Shown here: piece after piece, positions 45,270-54,295 of the stretch
How positions within the stretch are numbered: position 1 is the stretch's first letter
Layout of the letters: every line of letters begins with the position of its first letter
Source: Flavobacterium gyeonganense
Lineage (GTDB): Bacteria > Bacteroidota > Bacteroidia > Flavobacteriales > Flavobacteriaceae
Length of the DNA: 64,000 bases
Assembly: GCF_029625295.1 (NCBI RefSeq)
Contig: NZ_CP121112.1
Span: 3,038,001-3,102,000, forward strand
Direction of reading: 5' to 3'
Program-made: the position numbers and the translations under genes
The notes under the pieces: model-generated
Seen by the model: only the letters and a program-made list of their open reading frames with translations
Told to the model about the DNA's origin: nothing
Databases searched by the model: none

Positions 45270-46679
45270 ATGATGAAAAATATATATAAAAAGATACTGT
45301 GCATTTTTGCATTAGGATTGGTTTTAGCCTCTTGCGACGATTATCTGGATGATGCACCAAAAGGCTCTAAAATTCCAACAACATTAGCTGATTATGAAGC
45401 TTTTCTTCGGGATGAATACGCTAACCAAAGTGTAAATGTTGCACAGGCATTAAACCTGATGAACGATAAGTTTATAGATATAGCTACTCTGGCAGCTGAG
45501 CGTTTGACAAAAGCAAATTACATGTGGGATGAAACAGCAGACCGTATCCAGTTAAATCAAGAAGATGAAAGCACTTATTATATGCAATATAAAGGAATTT
45601 CAACGTTTAATTTAATTATTGAGAATGCTTTAATAACAACTGAGGCAACTGAGGAACAAAAAAGAGCCGTTTGGGCCCAGGCAAAAATTTTGCGTGCCAT
45701 GTCCTATTATAATCTGGTTAATTTTTATGCAGATACGTATTTGGCTTCAACAGCAGGGACAAAGTTATCAGTGCCTTTAATTACAAGTGCTGACATCAAT
45801 GCACCAAGTAAACAAGTAACCATTCAGGAATTGTATGATTTTATTTTGAACGATGTAAAAGAAGCCTTGCCTTATTTGCCAAAAGTTTCACAAACAGCTT
45901 TACATCCTAATTTGGGAGCAGGTTATGCTTTTTATTCACGTGTGTATTTGCAAATGAGTAATTACATAGAAGCCTTGAAGTATGCTGATCTGGCTTTAGC
46001 CGAAAACAATAAATTATACGATTGGAACGCTTATTATATTGCGAATAAAGCAGTAATTGATATTCCAAATGATTATACTAATACACCCTCTCCAATGGGA
46101 TATGATTATGTTGAAAATTACACATTTCGTCATGGTGAAAGAACGTATTTATCTACAGAATATAGTATTCCGGTAGAGCGTGCGCAACGTTTTGAAAGTG
46201 GAGATGTTCGTTTTAGATCACGTTGGGAACTTAGAACTGTTGGTGCAGATACGTATTACAGAAGAACTTTGTCCGGAATGTTTAATTACGGCGGAATCAC
46301 AACTGTTGAAATATATTTGATTAAAGCAGAATGTCTGGCCCGTGCCAATCAAATTAGCCAGGCGTTAGATATTTTAAATACAGTGCGTAAAACACGTATT
46401 CAGCCATCATCTTATCAGGATATTGTAACTACAGATAAAACAACTGCTCTAAATGCTATTTTTAGAACTAAAAACAATGAACTTATTTTAACGATTATTC
46501 CTTTTGCAGATGCTCGCCGTTTAAACGCAGAGGGCACTTATAAAGTGAGTTTCTCAAAAGTAAATGCGGGAACGACTTACACTTTAGCGTCAACGTCTCA
46601 TTTATGGACGATGCCTTTCCCTCAGGGAGCAACAAGAAATCCGGGTAATGGAAAGATTACTCAAAATGTAGATAAATAA
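45270..46679 (+). CDS. SusD/RagB family outer-membrane lipoprotein
   Basis: A 469-residue surface lipoprotein that acts as the lid of the adjacent SusC transporter. The signal is MMKNIYKKILCIFALGLVLASC, with the lipidated Cys at residue 22; either of two adjacent ATG codons may start it. The SusD helical repeats are recognisable (AVWAQAKILRAMSYYNLVNFYADTY and VEIYLIKAECLARANQ). The substrate is not evident; redox and protease genes downstream suggest peptides rather than glycans. A small hairpin follows at 46688-46722. Confidence 0.93.
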   Translation: MMKNIYKKILCIFALGLVLASCDDYLDDAPKGSKIPTTLADYEAFLRDEYANQSVNVAQALNLMNDKFIDIATLAAERLTKANYMWDETADRIQLNQEDESTYYMQYKGISTFNLIIENALITTEATEEQKRAVWAQAKILRAMSYYNLVNFYADTYLASTAGTKLSVPLITSADINAPSKQVTIQELYDFILNDVKEALPYLPKVSQTALHPNLGAGYAFYSRVYLQMSNYIEALKYADLALAENNKLYDWNAYYIANKAVIDIPNDYTNTPSPMGYDYVENYTFRHGERTYLSTEYSIPVERAQRFESGDVRFRSRWELRTVGADTYYRRTLSGMFNYGGITTVEIYLIKAECLARANQISQALDILNTVRKTRIQPSSYQDIVTTDKTTALNAIFRTKNNELILTIIPFADARRLNAEGTYKVSFSKVNAGTTYTLASTSHLWTMPFPQGATRNPGNGKITQNVDK

Positions 46680-46687
46680 AAATCCCA

Positions 46688-46722
46688 AAGCTTCCTGAGT
46701 AGGTATTCCGAAAGGGGAGCTT
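46688..46722 (+). terminator. Hairpin after the SusD gene
   Basis: AAGCTTCC (46688-46695) pairs with GGGAGCTT (46715-46722), including one G-T pair, just after the susD stop. It could attenuate transcription into, or protect mRNA above, the downstream thioredoxin genes; the weak tail suggests partial read-through. Confidence 0.4.
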
Positions 46723-46752
46723 CTTATAAAATATCAAAAATATCAATCAAAA

Positions 46753-47952
46753 ATGAATACAATTAAATTTAAAATTTTAGGATTGAGTATCTGTCTGTTT
46801 ATGATTACGAACATTCAGGCTCAAAAGAAAAAAGCAGCCACTCCGGCAGCAACTTCTTATACGATTGAAGGAAATATTACAGGCCTTGAAGACGGAACTA
46901 TTGTAAAATTAGTTCCTAGCGCCACACATTCTTCGGAACCCGCAGTGGCAGAAACCACAATTAAAGACGGAAAATTTACTTTTACAGGAAAATTAAATGA
47001 GCCAAGATTTTTTTACCTCACATTTGGAGATAACAAAGGATTCATACCTGTAGTAATCGAAAATTCAAAAATAAAAGTTACTGCTACAGCAGAGGCTCCA
47101 AAACAGGAAAGCGGAAGAATCAGTTTCAAAGGGCAGACAATTACGGGTTCAAAATCAAACGATTATTTTGTACAGCAAACTGCTTTCAAAGAGGAATTAA
47201 ATAAAGATTATGAAGCATATCATGTAGGAATTGATGAACTAAGTAACATTGTAGGAAAAGCCAGAAAAGAAAACAACAAGAAACTGTTAGATTCTGTTTA
47301 CAATACGCCACAATGGAAAAAATTTGAAGCAGATGAAAAAGCTTTTTTCACTAAAGTAGAAAAAACAACAACCGATGTAATCACAAAACATAAAGCAAAT
47401 TGGTGGGGACCGTTTTTTATGATGACGCAGTTTTCGTATTTAACACCGGATCAAAAGCCATTGTATGAGCAATTCTCCGATGCAGCCAAAAAAAGCTACT
47501 ACGGACAATTGGTTGACAAAGAAGTAAATCCTAAATCTTTGGTAGGAACCAGCGTTGCTAATTTTCAGTTAAATGATAAAGACGGAAATTCTAAAAGTGT
47601 AAAAGACATTGTTTCGGGTAAAAAATACATTCTGATTGATTTTTGGGCTTCCTGGTGTGCACCTTGCCGTAAAGAAATTCCAAACCTTAAAAATGCTTAT
47701 GCAGCCTACGCTGAAAAAGGATTTGAAGTTTTAAGCATTTCTATCGATAAAGATGAAAAAGCATGGCAAAAAGCATTGGCACAAGAAAATATGCAATGGC
47801 CAAATTTGCACGATGATGATAAAGTGAGCAAAGCATTTAATGTAAAAACAATTCCGGCAACTTATTTAGTAGACAGTAAAGGTATTATCATCAACGATAA
47901 TTTAAGAGGAGCAGCATTAGAAGAAAAATTAAAAGAATTATTGAAATCATAA
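46753..47952 (+). CDS. TlpA-like thioredoxin with DUF4369-type N-terminal domain (first copy)
   Basis: A 399-residue exported thiol-disulfide protein. A signal peptide (MNTIKFKILGLSICLFMITNIQA) is followed by a beta-rich DUF4369-like domain (YTIEGNITGLEDGTIVKL) and a helical spacer. A C-terminal AhpC/TSA-TlpA thioredoxin carries the active site FWASWCAPCRKE (Cys302 and Cys305) and the cis-proline loop KTIPATYLVD. It probably reduces disulfides in the periplasm or at the outer membrane. It is third in the SusC operon and is followed closely by a paralogue. Confidence 0.9.
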   Translation: MNTIKFKILGLSICLFMITNIQAQKKKAATPAATSYTIEGNITGLEDGTIVKLVPSATHSSEPAVAETTIKDGKFTFTGKLNEPRFFYLTFGDNKGFIPVVIENSKIKVTATAEAPKQESGRISFKGQTITGSKSNDYFVQQTAFKEELNKDYEAYHVGIDELSNIVGKARKENNKKLLDSVYNTPQWKKFEADEKAFFTKVEKTTTDVITKHKANWWGPFFMMTQFSYLTPDQKPLYEQFSDAAKKSYYGQLVDKEVNPKSLVGTSVANFQLNDKDGNSKSVKDIVSGKKYILIDFWASWCAPCRKEIPNLKNAYAAYAEKGFEVLSISIDKDEKAWQKALAQENMQWPNLHDDDKVSKAFNVKTIPATYLVDSKGIIINDNLRGAALEEKLKELLKS

Positions 47953-47982
47953 TCTGGTTTTAACAAATAAAAAAATATCAAC

Positions 47983-49116
47983 ATGAAAAACACAATTTTA
48001 AAAACAGGTTTATTGGCACTAGCGATGGTAGCCTCAATTACTTCCTGTTCTAAGAAAGAGGAAGGTTTTACAATCACCGGAAATATTCCCGAACAAAAAG
48101 ACGGGATGATCTATTTAGAATTTCAGGATGGTGATCAGACTGTAGTTAAAGATTCTGCCAAAATTGTGGACGGCAAATTTTCTTTTGCAGGAAAAGTAGA
48201 AGAGCCTTTGCGATACAGCATTAAGCTAAAAGGGCAGGAATACGGAAAAGTTTTTGTTTTAGGAAATGAAACGATTTCATTTACAGCTCATAAAGACACC
48301 ATTTACAATGCAAAACTGACCGGAGCAATTCAGGATTCTATTTATTCGTCATATTATAAAAATGAATTTAAAAAGATTCAGAATATTGCAGGTCCAATTT
48401 ACAAGCTATCCGATTCTTTAAGTCAAAACGGAAAAGTTAAACTTTCTGAGGAGCAAAAAACTATGATGGATAAAAAATGGAAGGATTTGCAGACTTTAGC
48501 AGACGATCTTACTTTCAAATTTATCAAATCACATAAAGATCAGGTTGCAGGAGCATTGATTTTAGACGATCGTTTGGTAACCTATGGAACGCCTGAACAG
48601 GTAAAAGAATATTTTGCTGTTTTAAGCCCGGAAGTACAAAAATCTTATTTTGGTAAAAAAATAAAAGAAGGAATCGAACTGAATAATAAAACAGCCATTG
48701 GCGTTGCAGCTCCGCAATTCTCACAAACAGATGTAAACGGAAAAGTCGTAAAATTATCAGATTACAAAGGGAAATACGTACTACTTGATTTTTGGGCAAG
48801 CTGGTGCGGTCCATGCCGAAAAGAAAACCCAAATGTGGTTTTGGCATACAAAACCTACCATGATAAAGGGTTTGAGGTTTTGGGAGTTTCTCTGGATGAT
48901 AAAAAGAACCTTTGGGAAAAAGCAATCGCAAAAGACGGTTTGACCTGGACACATGTTTCAGATTTAAAAGGCTGGAAAAATGAAGCTGCTGTTTTATACG
49001 GTGTAAAATTAGTTCCAACCAATTATTTGATTGGTCCTGACGGAAAAATCGTGGCTAAAAACCTTAGAGAAGCTGAACTTCAGTCAAAACTAAAAGAAAT
49101 TTTCAGTAAATCATAA
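47983..49116 (+). CDS. TlpA-like thioredoxin lipoprotein with DUF4369-type domain (second copy)
   Basis: A 377-residue paralogue of the preceding protein, but a lipoprotein: MKNTILKTGLLALAMVASITSC, with Cys22 as the lipid site. It has the same order of domains: DUF4369-like (FTITGNIPEQKDGMIYLEF), helical spacer, then thioredoxin with FWASWCGPCRKE (Cys275 and Cys278) and KLVPTNYLIG as cis-proline loop. One soluble and one lipid-anchored copy suggests two stations of a redox relay fed by the DsbD-like protein encoded downstream. The start is 30 bases after the first copy's stop. Confidence 0.92.
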   Translation: MKNTILKTGLLALAMVASITSCSKKEEGFTITGNIPEQKDGMIYLEFQDGDQTVVKDSAKIVDGKFSFAGKVEEPLRYSIKLKGQEYGKVFVLGNETISFTAHKDTIYNAKLTGAIQDSIYSSYYKNEFKKIQNIAGPIYKLSDSLSQNGKVKLSEEQKTMMDKKWKDLQTLADDLTFKFIKSHKDQVAGALILDDRLVTYGTPEQVKEYFAVLSPEVQKSYFGKKIKEGIELNNKTAIGVAAPQFSQTDVNGKVVKLSDYKGKYVLLDFWASWCGPCRKENPNVVLAYKTYHDKGFEVLGVSLDDKKNLWEKAIAKDGLTWTHVSDLKGWKNEAAVLYGVKLVPTNYLIGPDGKIVAKNLREAELQSKLKEIFSKS

Positions 49117-49128
49117 AAATTCTTTTAC

Positions 49129-49170
49129 ACTATAAAACGGTTGCTAATGATGATCGTTTTATAGTTTCCT
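49129..49170 (+). terminator. Hairpin between tlpA copy 2 and the M16 gene
   Basis: ACTATAAAACG (49129-49139) pairs perfectly with CGTTTTATAGT (49155-49165), followed by a short T-rich tail. It may be a partial terminator within the operon. Confidence 0.55.
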
Positions 49171-49191
49171 TTAATAAAATATCAAAAACAA

Positions 49192-51984
49192 ATGAAAAAA
49201 TACATTTTTCTGGGCTGTTGCTCACTGGCTTTCTGTATGCTTGTTTCTGCGCAGAGCAAATCGGTTAACTTTAAAAAAATCAAGGAATTAGGTGGGATAG
49301 AAGAATATTTGTATCAGCCAAATGGTATGAATGTTTTGCTTTTGCAGGATAATGCTTCTCCGGTTGCAACTGTACAAATTGTATATCGTGTGGGCTCAAA
49401 ACATGAAGTTTTAGGAAACACGGGGTCAACCCATCTTTTGGAACATTTAATGTTTAAGGGAACTCCAACTTTTAATAAAAAAAGCGGAACTACAATTACA
49501 GATGTGCTTCAAAATACAGGAGCTCAGCTAAATGCCACAACCTGGTATGACAGAACGAATTATTTTGAAACCCTTCCAAGTGATAAAATTGAATTGGCTT
49601 TGCAGATTGAAGCCGACAGAATGCGTAATTCTTTATTGACCAAAGAAGATAAAGAAGCAGAAATGACCGTTGTACGCAATGAATTTGAACGTGGAGAAAA
49701 CGATCCGAATAGTTTACTGGATAAAGAAATCTGGGCTTCGGCTTATATTGCACATCCGTATCATCACTCTACAATTGGCTGGAAATCGGATATTGAAAAA
49801 GCGCCAATTGAAGTTTTACGTAATTTTTACAATACCTATTACTGGCCTGATAATGCGACTTTAACCATTATCGGAGATTTCAAAAAAGAAAATGTATTTG
49901 AATTAATTGAGAAATATTTTGGAGGGATCACAAAAGCGCCGCATACTTTGCCACAGCCTTATACCGAAGAGCCGCAACAATATGGTCCGCGTAAAATTAT
50001 CGTTAAAAAACCGGGCGAGTTAGGTGTAGTAAACAAAGCCTATAAAATTCCAGGAGCTTTACACGAAGATTTGCCGGCTCTGAATATTTTAGGTGAAATC
50101 ATCGGAGCAGGACCTTCGGCAATTTTGAATAAAACTTTTGTAGATACCCGTATGGGAATTTATTCATATGCTAGTGCAACGAATTTTAAAGAAGTTGGTC
50201 TTTTTACTATTGGAGTTGGTTTTCCAACCACTTCAAAACATGAAGATATCGAGGCTAAAATAAACGAAGTTGTGGCTAAAATTCAAAAAGAAGGCGTAAC
50301 TCAGGATGAGGTAAACCGGGTTGTTGCCAAAATTAGTGCACAAACTATTTTAGGGCGTGATGGTTCGGGCGTTATTGCTTCAGAATTGAACGAAGCGATT
50401 GCGTCAGGCGACTGGACAGATTTTGTAACAGGAGTTGACCGATTGAAAAAAGTAACTCCGGCTGATGTTTTGCGTGTGGCTCAAACATATTTAGTGGAAG
50501 ACCAAAGCACAACAGGCTATTTTATTCCGAAACAATCCGGAACTCAAAATCAGGATGCAGCGCATGCTAATAATTTTATTCCAGAAAACCAGCCGTTTTA
50601 TTATAGACATCCGGAACATAATGATGCTGAAAAAGCTTTTGAATATGAGAATTTTGAAGGAGAAACAACATTAGCAACAATATCAGCAGAAGATAATAAT
50701 GCAGTTGAAAAAGGAACTTCAGCTTACAGAAGAGAAAAAGTAGCGGGAATTGACGTAATTTCTGTAAAAACATCTGCTAAGGATTTTGTTACCGTTGCAG
50801 CCAGTATTTCATTGGGAAATTTCATTAATGAAACTAAAAATCCGATGATTTCTTCTTTAGCAGCTTCGATGTTATCAAAAGGTACTACGCTGAATGACAA
50901 ATTTAAATTCTCAGAAAAGCTTCAAAAGTTAGGGGTGAATCTGAATGTAAGTGCTTCAACTACCAAAATAAATATAGGTTTTAAATGCCTTAAAAAAGAT
51001 TTGGATCAGGTAATTGTTTTATTGGCCGAAGAAATTCGTAATCCTTTATTTGATCAAAAAGAATTCGAAAAATTGCAACAGCAGTTTACAGGAAACACGC
51101 AGCAAAGCTTAAACGATCCGGGTGAAAGAGGAGAAATTGCTTTGTCTCAGGCGATTTATCCGAAAGGGAATCCAAATTACAGTTTAAGTGTTGAAGACAA
51201 TTTAAACAATATTAAAAATGCAACCCTTGATGAGGTAAAAGCATTTCATAAAAAATACTTCGGACCGGCTTCGATGCATTTGGTAATTGTTGGTGATACA
51301 GAAGGTGCTAATTTGAATGCTTCTTTGAAAAAATCATTCAAGAACTGGAATGGCGGCGTTTCTGAAACCTTAAAATTTGAAGATGCTGTAAAAGCGGCTC
51401 CTAAAACAGAAGTAGTTACAATCGCCGAAAAACCAAGTGCCGAATTATACATCGGACAATACACAGGTTTAAAAAGAGCCGATGCCGATTATATTCCGTT
51501 TTACATTGCAAACTATACTTTAGGTGCCGGTTTTGCTGGTCGTTTGATGCAGACCGTTCGTGATAATGATGGGTTAACGTACAGCATTTCATCTGGTTTA
51601 GGAGGAAATATTCAAACGGGAGGCTACTGGATGGTAAACGCTTCTTTCAATCCAAATTTATTTCAAAAAGGACTGGATGCTACTATGGTTCAGGTGGATA
51701 AATGGGTAAAAGACGGAATCACAGCGACTGAATTGGAGAACAAAAAAACGAATTTGATTGGAAGTTTTAAAGTTGGAATGTCTACTACAAGCGGAATGGC
51801 AAGAACGATTTTGAGTTTTGTAGAAAGAGGGCTGGAGCCAAATTACATTGAGCAATATCCGAATGATATCGAAAAAGTGACTTTGAAACAGGTTAACGAT
51901 GCGATTAAAAAATACATTCAGCTGGATAAAATGATCATCATCAAATCAGGTTCTTTGGATAAAGATGGGAATCCTTTGAAATAG
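49192..51984 (+). CDS. M16 family zinc metallopeptidase (two-domain, secreted)
   Basis: A 930-residue pitrilysin-family protease with a signal peptide (MKKYIFLGCCSLAFCMLVSAQ). The zinc motif HxxEH is HLLEH (residues 81-85), with the further zinc glutamate in TVVRNEFERGEND. The second half (from about residue 500) is the inactive M16 partner domain with the substrate-binding VRDNDGLTYSISSGLGG region. M16 enzymes degrade peptides inside a closed chamber. Placed after SusC/SusD and two thioredoxins, it fits processing of imported disulfide-containing peptides. Confidence 0.93.
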   Translation: MKKYIFLGCCSLAFCMLVSAQSKSVNFKKIKELGGIEEYLYQPNGMNVLLLQDNASPVATVQIVYRVGSKHEVLGNTGSTHLLEHLMFKGTPTFNKKSGTTITDVLQNTGAQLNATTWYDRTNYFETLPSDKIELALQIEADRMRNSLLTKEDKEAEMTVVRNEFERGENDPNSLLDKEIWASAYIAHPYHHSTIGWKSDIEKAPIEVLRNFYNTYYWPDNATLTIIGDFKKENVFELIEKYFGGITKAPHTLPQPYTEEPQQYGPRKIIVKKPGELGVVNKAYKIPGALHEDLPALNILGEIIGAGPSAILNKTFVDTRMGIYSYASATNFKEVGLFTIGVGFPTTSKHEDIEAKINEVVAKIQKEGVTQDEVNRVVAKISAQTILGRDGSGVIASELNEAIASGDWTDFVTGVDRLKKVTPADVLRVAQTYLVEDQSTTGYFIPKQSGTQNQDAAHANNFIPENQPFYYRHPEHNDAEKAFEYENFEGETTLATISAEDNNAVEKGTSAYRREKVAGIDVISVKTSAKDFVTVAASISLGNFINETKNPMISSLAASMLSKGTTLNDKFKFSEKLQKLGVNLNVSASTTKINIGFKCLKKDLDQVIVLLAEEIRNPLFDQKEFEKLQQQFTGNTQQSLNDPGERGEIALSQAIYPKGNPNYSLSVEDNLNNIKNATLDEVKAFHKKYFGPASMHLVIVGDTEGANLNASLKKSFKNWNGGVSETLKFEDAVKAAPKTEVVTIAEKPSAELYIGQYTGLKRADADYIPFYIANYTLGAGFAGRLMQTVRDNDGLTYSISSGLGGNIQTGGYWMVNASFNPNLFQKGLDATMVQVDKWVKDGITATELENKKTNLIGSFKVGMSTTSGMARTILSFVERGLEPNYIEQYPNDIEKVTLKQVNDAIKKYIQLDKMIIIKSGSLDKDGNPLK

Positions 51985-52010
51985 TTTTTAATTATTTAGC
52001 CTAAATTTAT

Positions 52011-52127
52011 TTCATTCCTCGTCCCTCGGAATGACAAAAACACCCATAATTATGTGGATAAAGAAACTTTGTCAAATTCTTAAACTTTGACAAAGTTCTC
52101 TCAACCTGAAACTTTAAACCTGAAACA
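52011..52127. repeat. Intergenic block of small inverted and direct repeats
   Basis: Downstream of the M16 gene: TCATTCC (52012-52018) with GGAATGA (52028-52034), then AACTTTGTCAAA (52065-52076) with TTTGACAAAGTT (52086-52097). Two copies of AACCTGAAAC (52103-52112, 52117-52126) follow; the last word also forms the arm of the 15100-15134 inverted repeat. It looks like dispersed intergenic repeat material typical of Flavobacterium, possibly also acting as a terminator. Confidence 0.5.
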
Positions 52128-52259
52128 AAAAAACAACATTCATAAGTCTTTCATTACCTCATTTTTAGAATCTGAATTAGTAAGCCATTTTCTGTGAAAG
52201 ACCCGAAGAAGCTGTCGGCAAGCAGCTTTTTCTTTAAAAAATATCAAATCAAAAATCCA

Positions 52260-54275
52260 ATGAAAAATAGCATAATTACCTTCATGCTGCTGCTGAGTGC
52301 GGGCATGTTTGGGCAGATGTATAATCCCGTAAAATGGAAAACTTCTGCAGAACAGCTTTCAGAAAAAGAATATCTTTTAAAAATTCAGGCCGAAATTCAG
52401 TCAGGCTGGCATTTATACGGACAATATATTGAAGAAGGAGGTCCGTCAAGAACTGCTTTTAGTTTTAAAAATCCGAATAAAAATTTCGAATTAATAGGTA
52501 AAACAACAGAAGAAAAAGGACATGAAGTTCAGGATAAAATTTTCGATATGAAAATTAAATATTTTGAAGGGAAAGCGCTTTTTACACAAAAAATCAAAAT
52601 TGTTTCAGGTTCCATAACAGTTGTAAATGCTGAGGTTGAATTTATGGTTTGTGATGACAGCAATTGTTTACCGCCATCTTCAGAAGAATTGATTTTTAAA
52701 ATTCCGGCTTCAAAAGTGGCCGCTGCCGAAGAAACTACTGTTACAAAAAATGATACTGTAATCGCAAAGAATGATACATCAGCAGTAAACAAAACTCCGA
52801 TTGTTAATGAAAAAGATTCTCAAAAACCATTAGTAAATTTATCACTTAAAGCATCTTCAAAAGGATTATGGAGCATTTTTATTATTTCTTTTCTTTCAGG
52901 TTTTGCGGCTTTATTGACACCTTGTGTTTTCCCGATGATTCCGATGACCGTAAGTTATTTTACGAAGCAGAGTAAAACCAAAGCTTCCGGAATCAGAAAT
53001 GCTTTGATTTATGGATTCTCGATTGTAATTATTTATGTTTTATTGGGTTCGATTGTAACCGCGGTTTTTGGTGCCGATTCGCTGAATGCCCTTTCAACAA
53101 ATGTTTGGTTCAATCTTATTTTCTTTATTTTATTAGTCGTTTTTGCCTGTTCATTTTTGGGAGCTTTCGAAATTATGTTGCCGAATGCATTGGCGAATAA
53201 AGTAGATTCACAAGCCGACAGGGGAGGACTGATCGGAATTTTCTTTATGGCTTTGGCTTTGGCTATTGTGTCATTTTCGTGTACAGGTCCAATTGTCGGA
53301 ACCTTGTTGGTTGAAGCGGCTTCAAAAGGAGGAATCGCTCCAATTGTCGGAATGTTAGGATTTTCGATTGCGATTGCTTTGCCGTTTTCATTATTTGCTG
53401 CTTTTCCGGGCTGGCTGAATGCTTTGCCAAAATCCGGAGGCTGGCTAAATACGGTAAAAGTGGTTCTTGGTTTTTTAGAATTGGCTTTAGCCTTTAAATT
53501 TTTATCGAATGCCGATTTGGTTTTACAGCTTCATTGGCTTGAAAGAGAAGTTTTCCTTGCCATCTGGATTGCCGTTTTTGGAGCTTTAGCCTTCTATTTA
53601 TTCGGAAAAATTACACTGCCGCATGATTCGCCTTTAAATCATATTTCTGTTGGAAGATTAAGTCTTGGCTTGGTTGTTTTAGCATTTACGATTTACCTGA
53701 TTCCCGGACTTTGGGGTGCACCTTTAAAATTGATCAGCGGATTTCCTCCGGCAATGCATTACAGCGAATCTCCGGACGGATTTGGGGCTAAAAATGAATC
53801 GGCAACAAAAGTACCTTTGCCTGAGGGAGCAGAATATGGTCCGCAGAACATTATTACTTTTCATGATTATGACAAAGGAATGGAATTTGCCAAAAAAGAA
53901 GGAAAGCCTGTATTGCTTGATTTTACAGGTTATGCCTGTGTAAACTGCCGAAAAATGGAAGAACTGGTTTGGTCTGATCCTAAAGTTTTAGGTGTTTTAA
54001 ATAACGATGTGGTTTTGATTTCGCTGTACGTTGATGATAAAAGGGAACTGCCTGAAAGTGAGCAATATGTTTCTGAAACAACCGGTAAAAAAATCAAAAC
54101 GATTGGGAATAAATGGAGCGACCTTCAGATCAAAACCTACAAAGCCAATGCACAGCCATTTTATGTAATTGTAGATCATAACAGTGCCAATCTGACTGAG
54201 CCTTCTGCTTACAATCCGGATATCGAAGCCTATTACAACTGGCTTCAAAGCGGAATTAAAAATTTTAAAAAATAA
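52260..54275 (+). CDS. DsbD-like thiol:disulfide interchange protein
   Basis: A 671-residue membrane protein that carries electrons from cytoplasmic thioredoxin to the periplasm. The start is ATG 52260 (MKNSIITFMLLLSAGMFGQ, a signal peptide); an upstream in-frame GTG gives a poor leader. It has an N-terminal DsbD-type immunoglobulin-like domain, then eight or so helices with the two membrane cysteines in FAALLTPCVFPMIP and IVSFSCTGPIVG. A C-terminal thioredoxin domain carries LLDFTGYACVNCRKME (CVNC). It probably re-reduces the two TlpA-like proteins encoded upstream. Confidence 0.93.
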   Translation: MKNSIITFMLLLSAGMFGQMYNPVKWKTSAEQLSEKEYLLKIQAEIQSGWHLYGQYIEEGGPSRTAFSFKNPNKNFELIGKTTEEKGHEVQDKIFDMKIKYFEGKALFTQKIKIVSGSITVVNAEVEFMVCDDSNCLPPSSEELIFKIPASKVAAAEETTVTKNDTVIAKNDTSAVNKTPIVNEKDSQKPLVNLSLKASSKGLWSIFIISFLSGFAALLTPCVFPMIPMTVSYFTKQSKTKASGIRNALIYGFSIVIIYVLLGSIVTAVFGADSLNALSTNVWFNLIFFILLVVFACSFLGAFEIMLPNALANKVDSQADRGGLIGIFFMALALAIVSFSCTGPIVGTLLVEAASKGGIAPIVGMLGFSIAIALPFSLFAAFPGWLNALPKSGGWLNTVKVVLGFLELALAFKFLSNADLVLQLHWLEREVFLAIWIAVFGALAFYLFGKITLPHDSPLNHISVGRLSLGLVVLAFTIYLIPGLWGAPLKLISGFPPAMHYSESPDGFGAKNESATKVPLPEGAEYGPQNIITFHDYDKGMEFAKKEGKPVLLDFTGYACVNCRKMEELVWSDPKVLGVLNNDVVLISLYVDDKRELPESEQYVSETTGKKIKTIGNKWSDLQIKTYKANAQPFYVIVDHNSANLTEPSAYNPDIEAYYNWLQSGIKNFKK

Positions 54276-54295
54276 GTTTTAAAAGAAATTAAAGG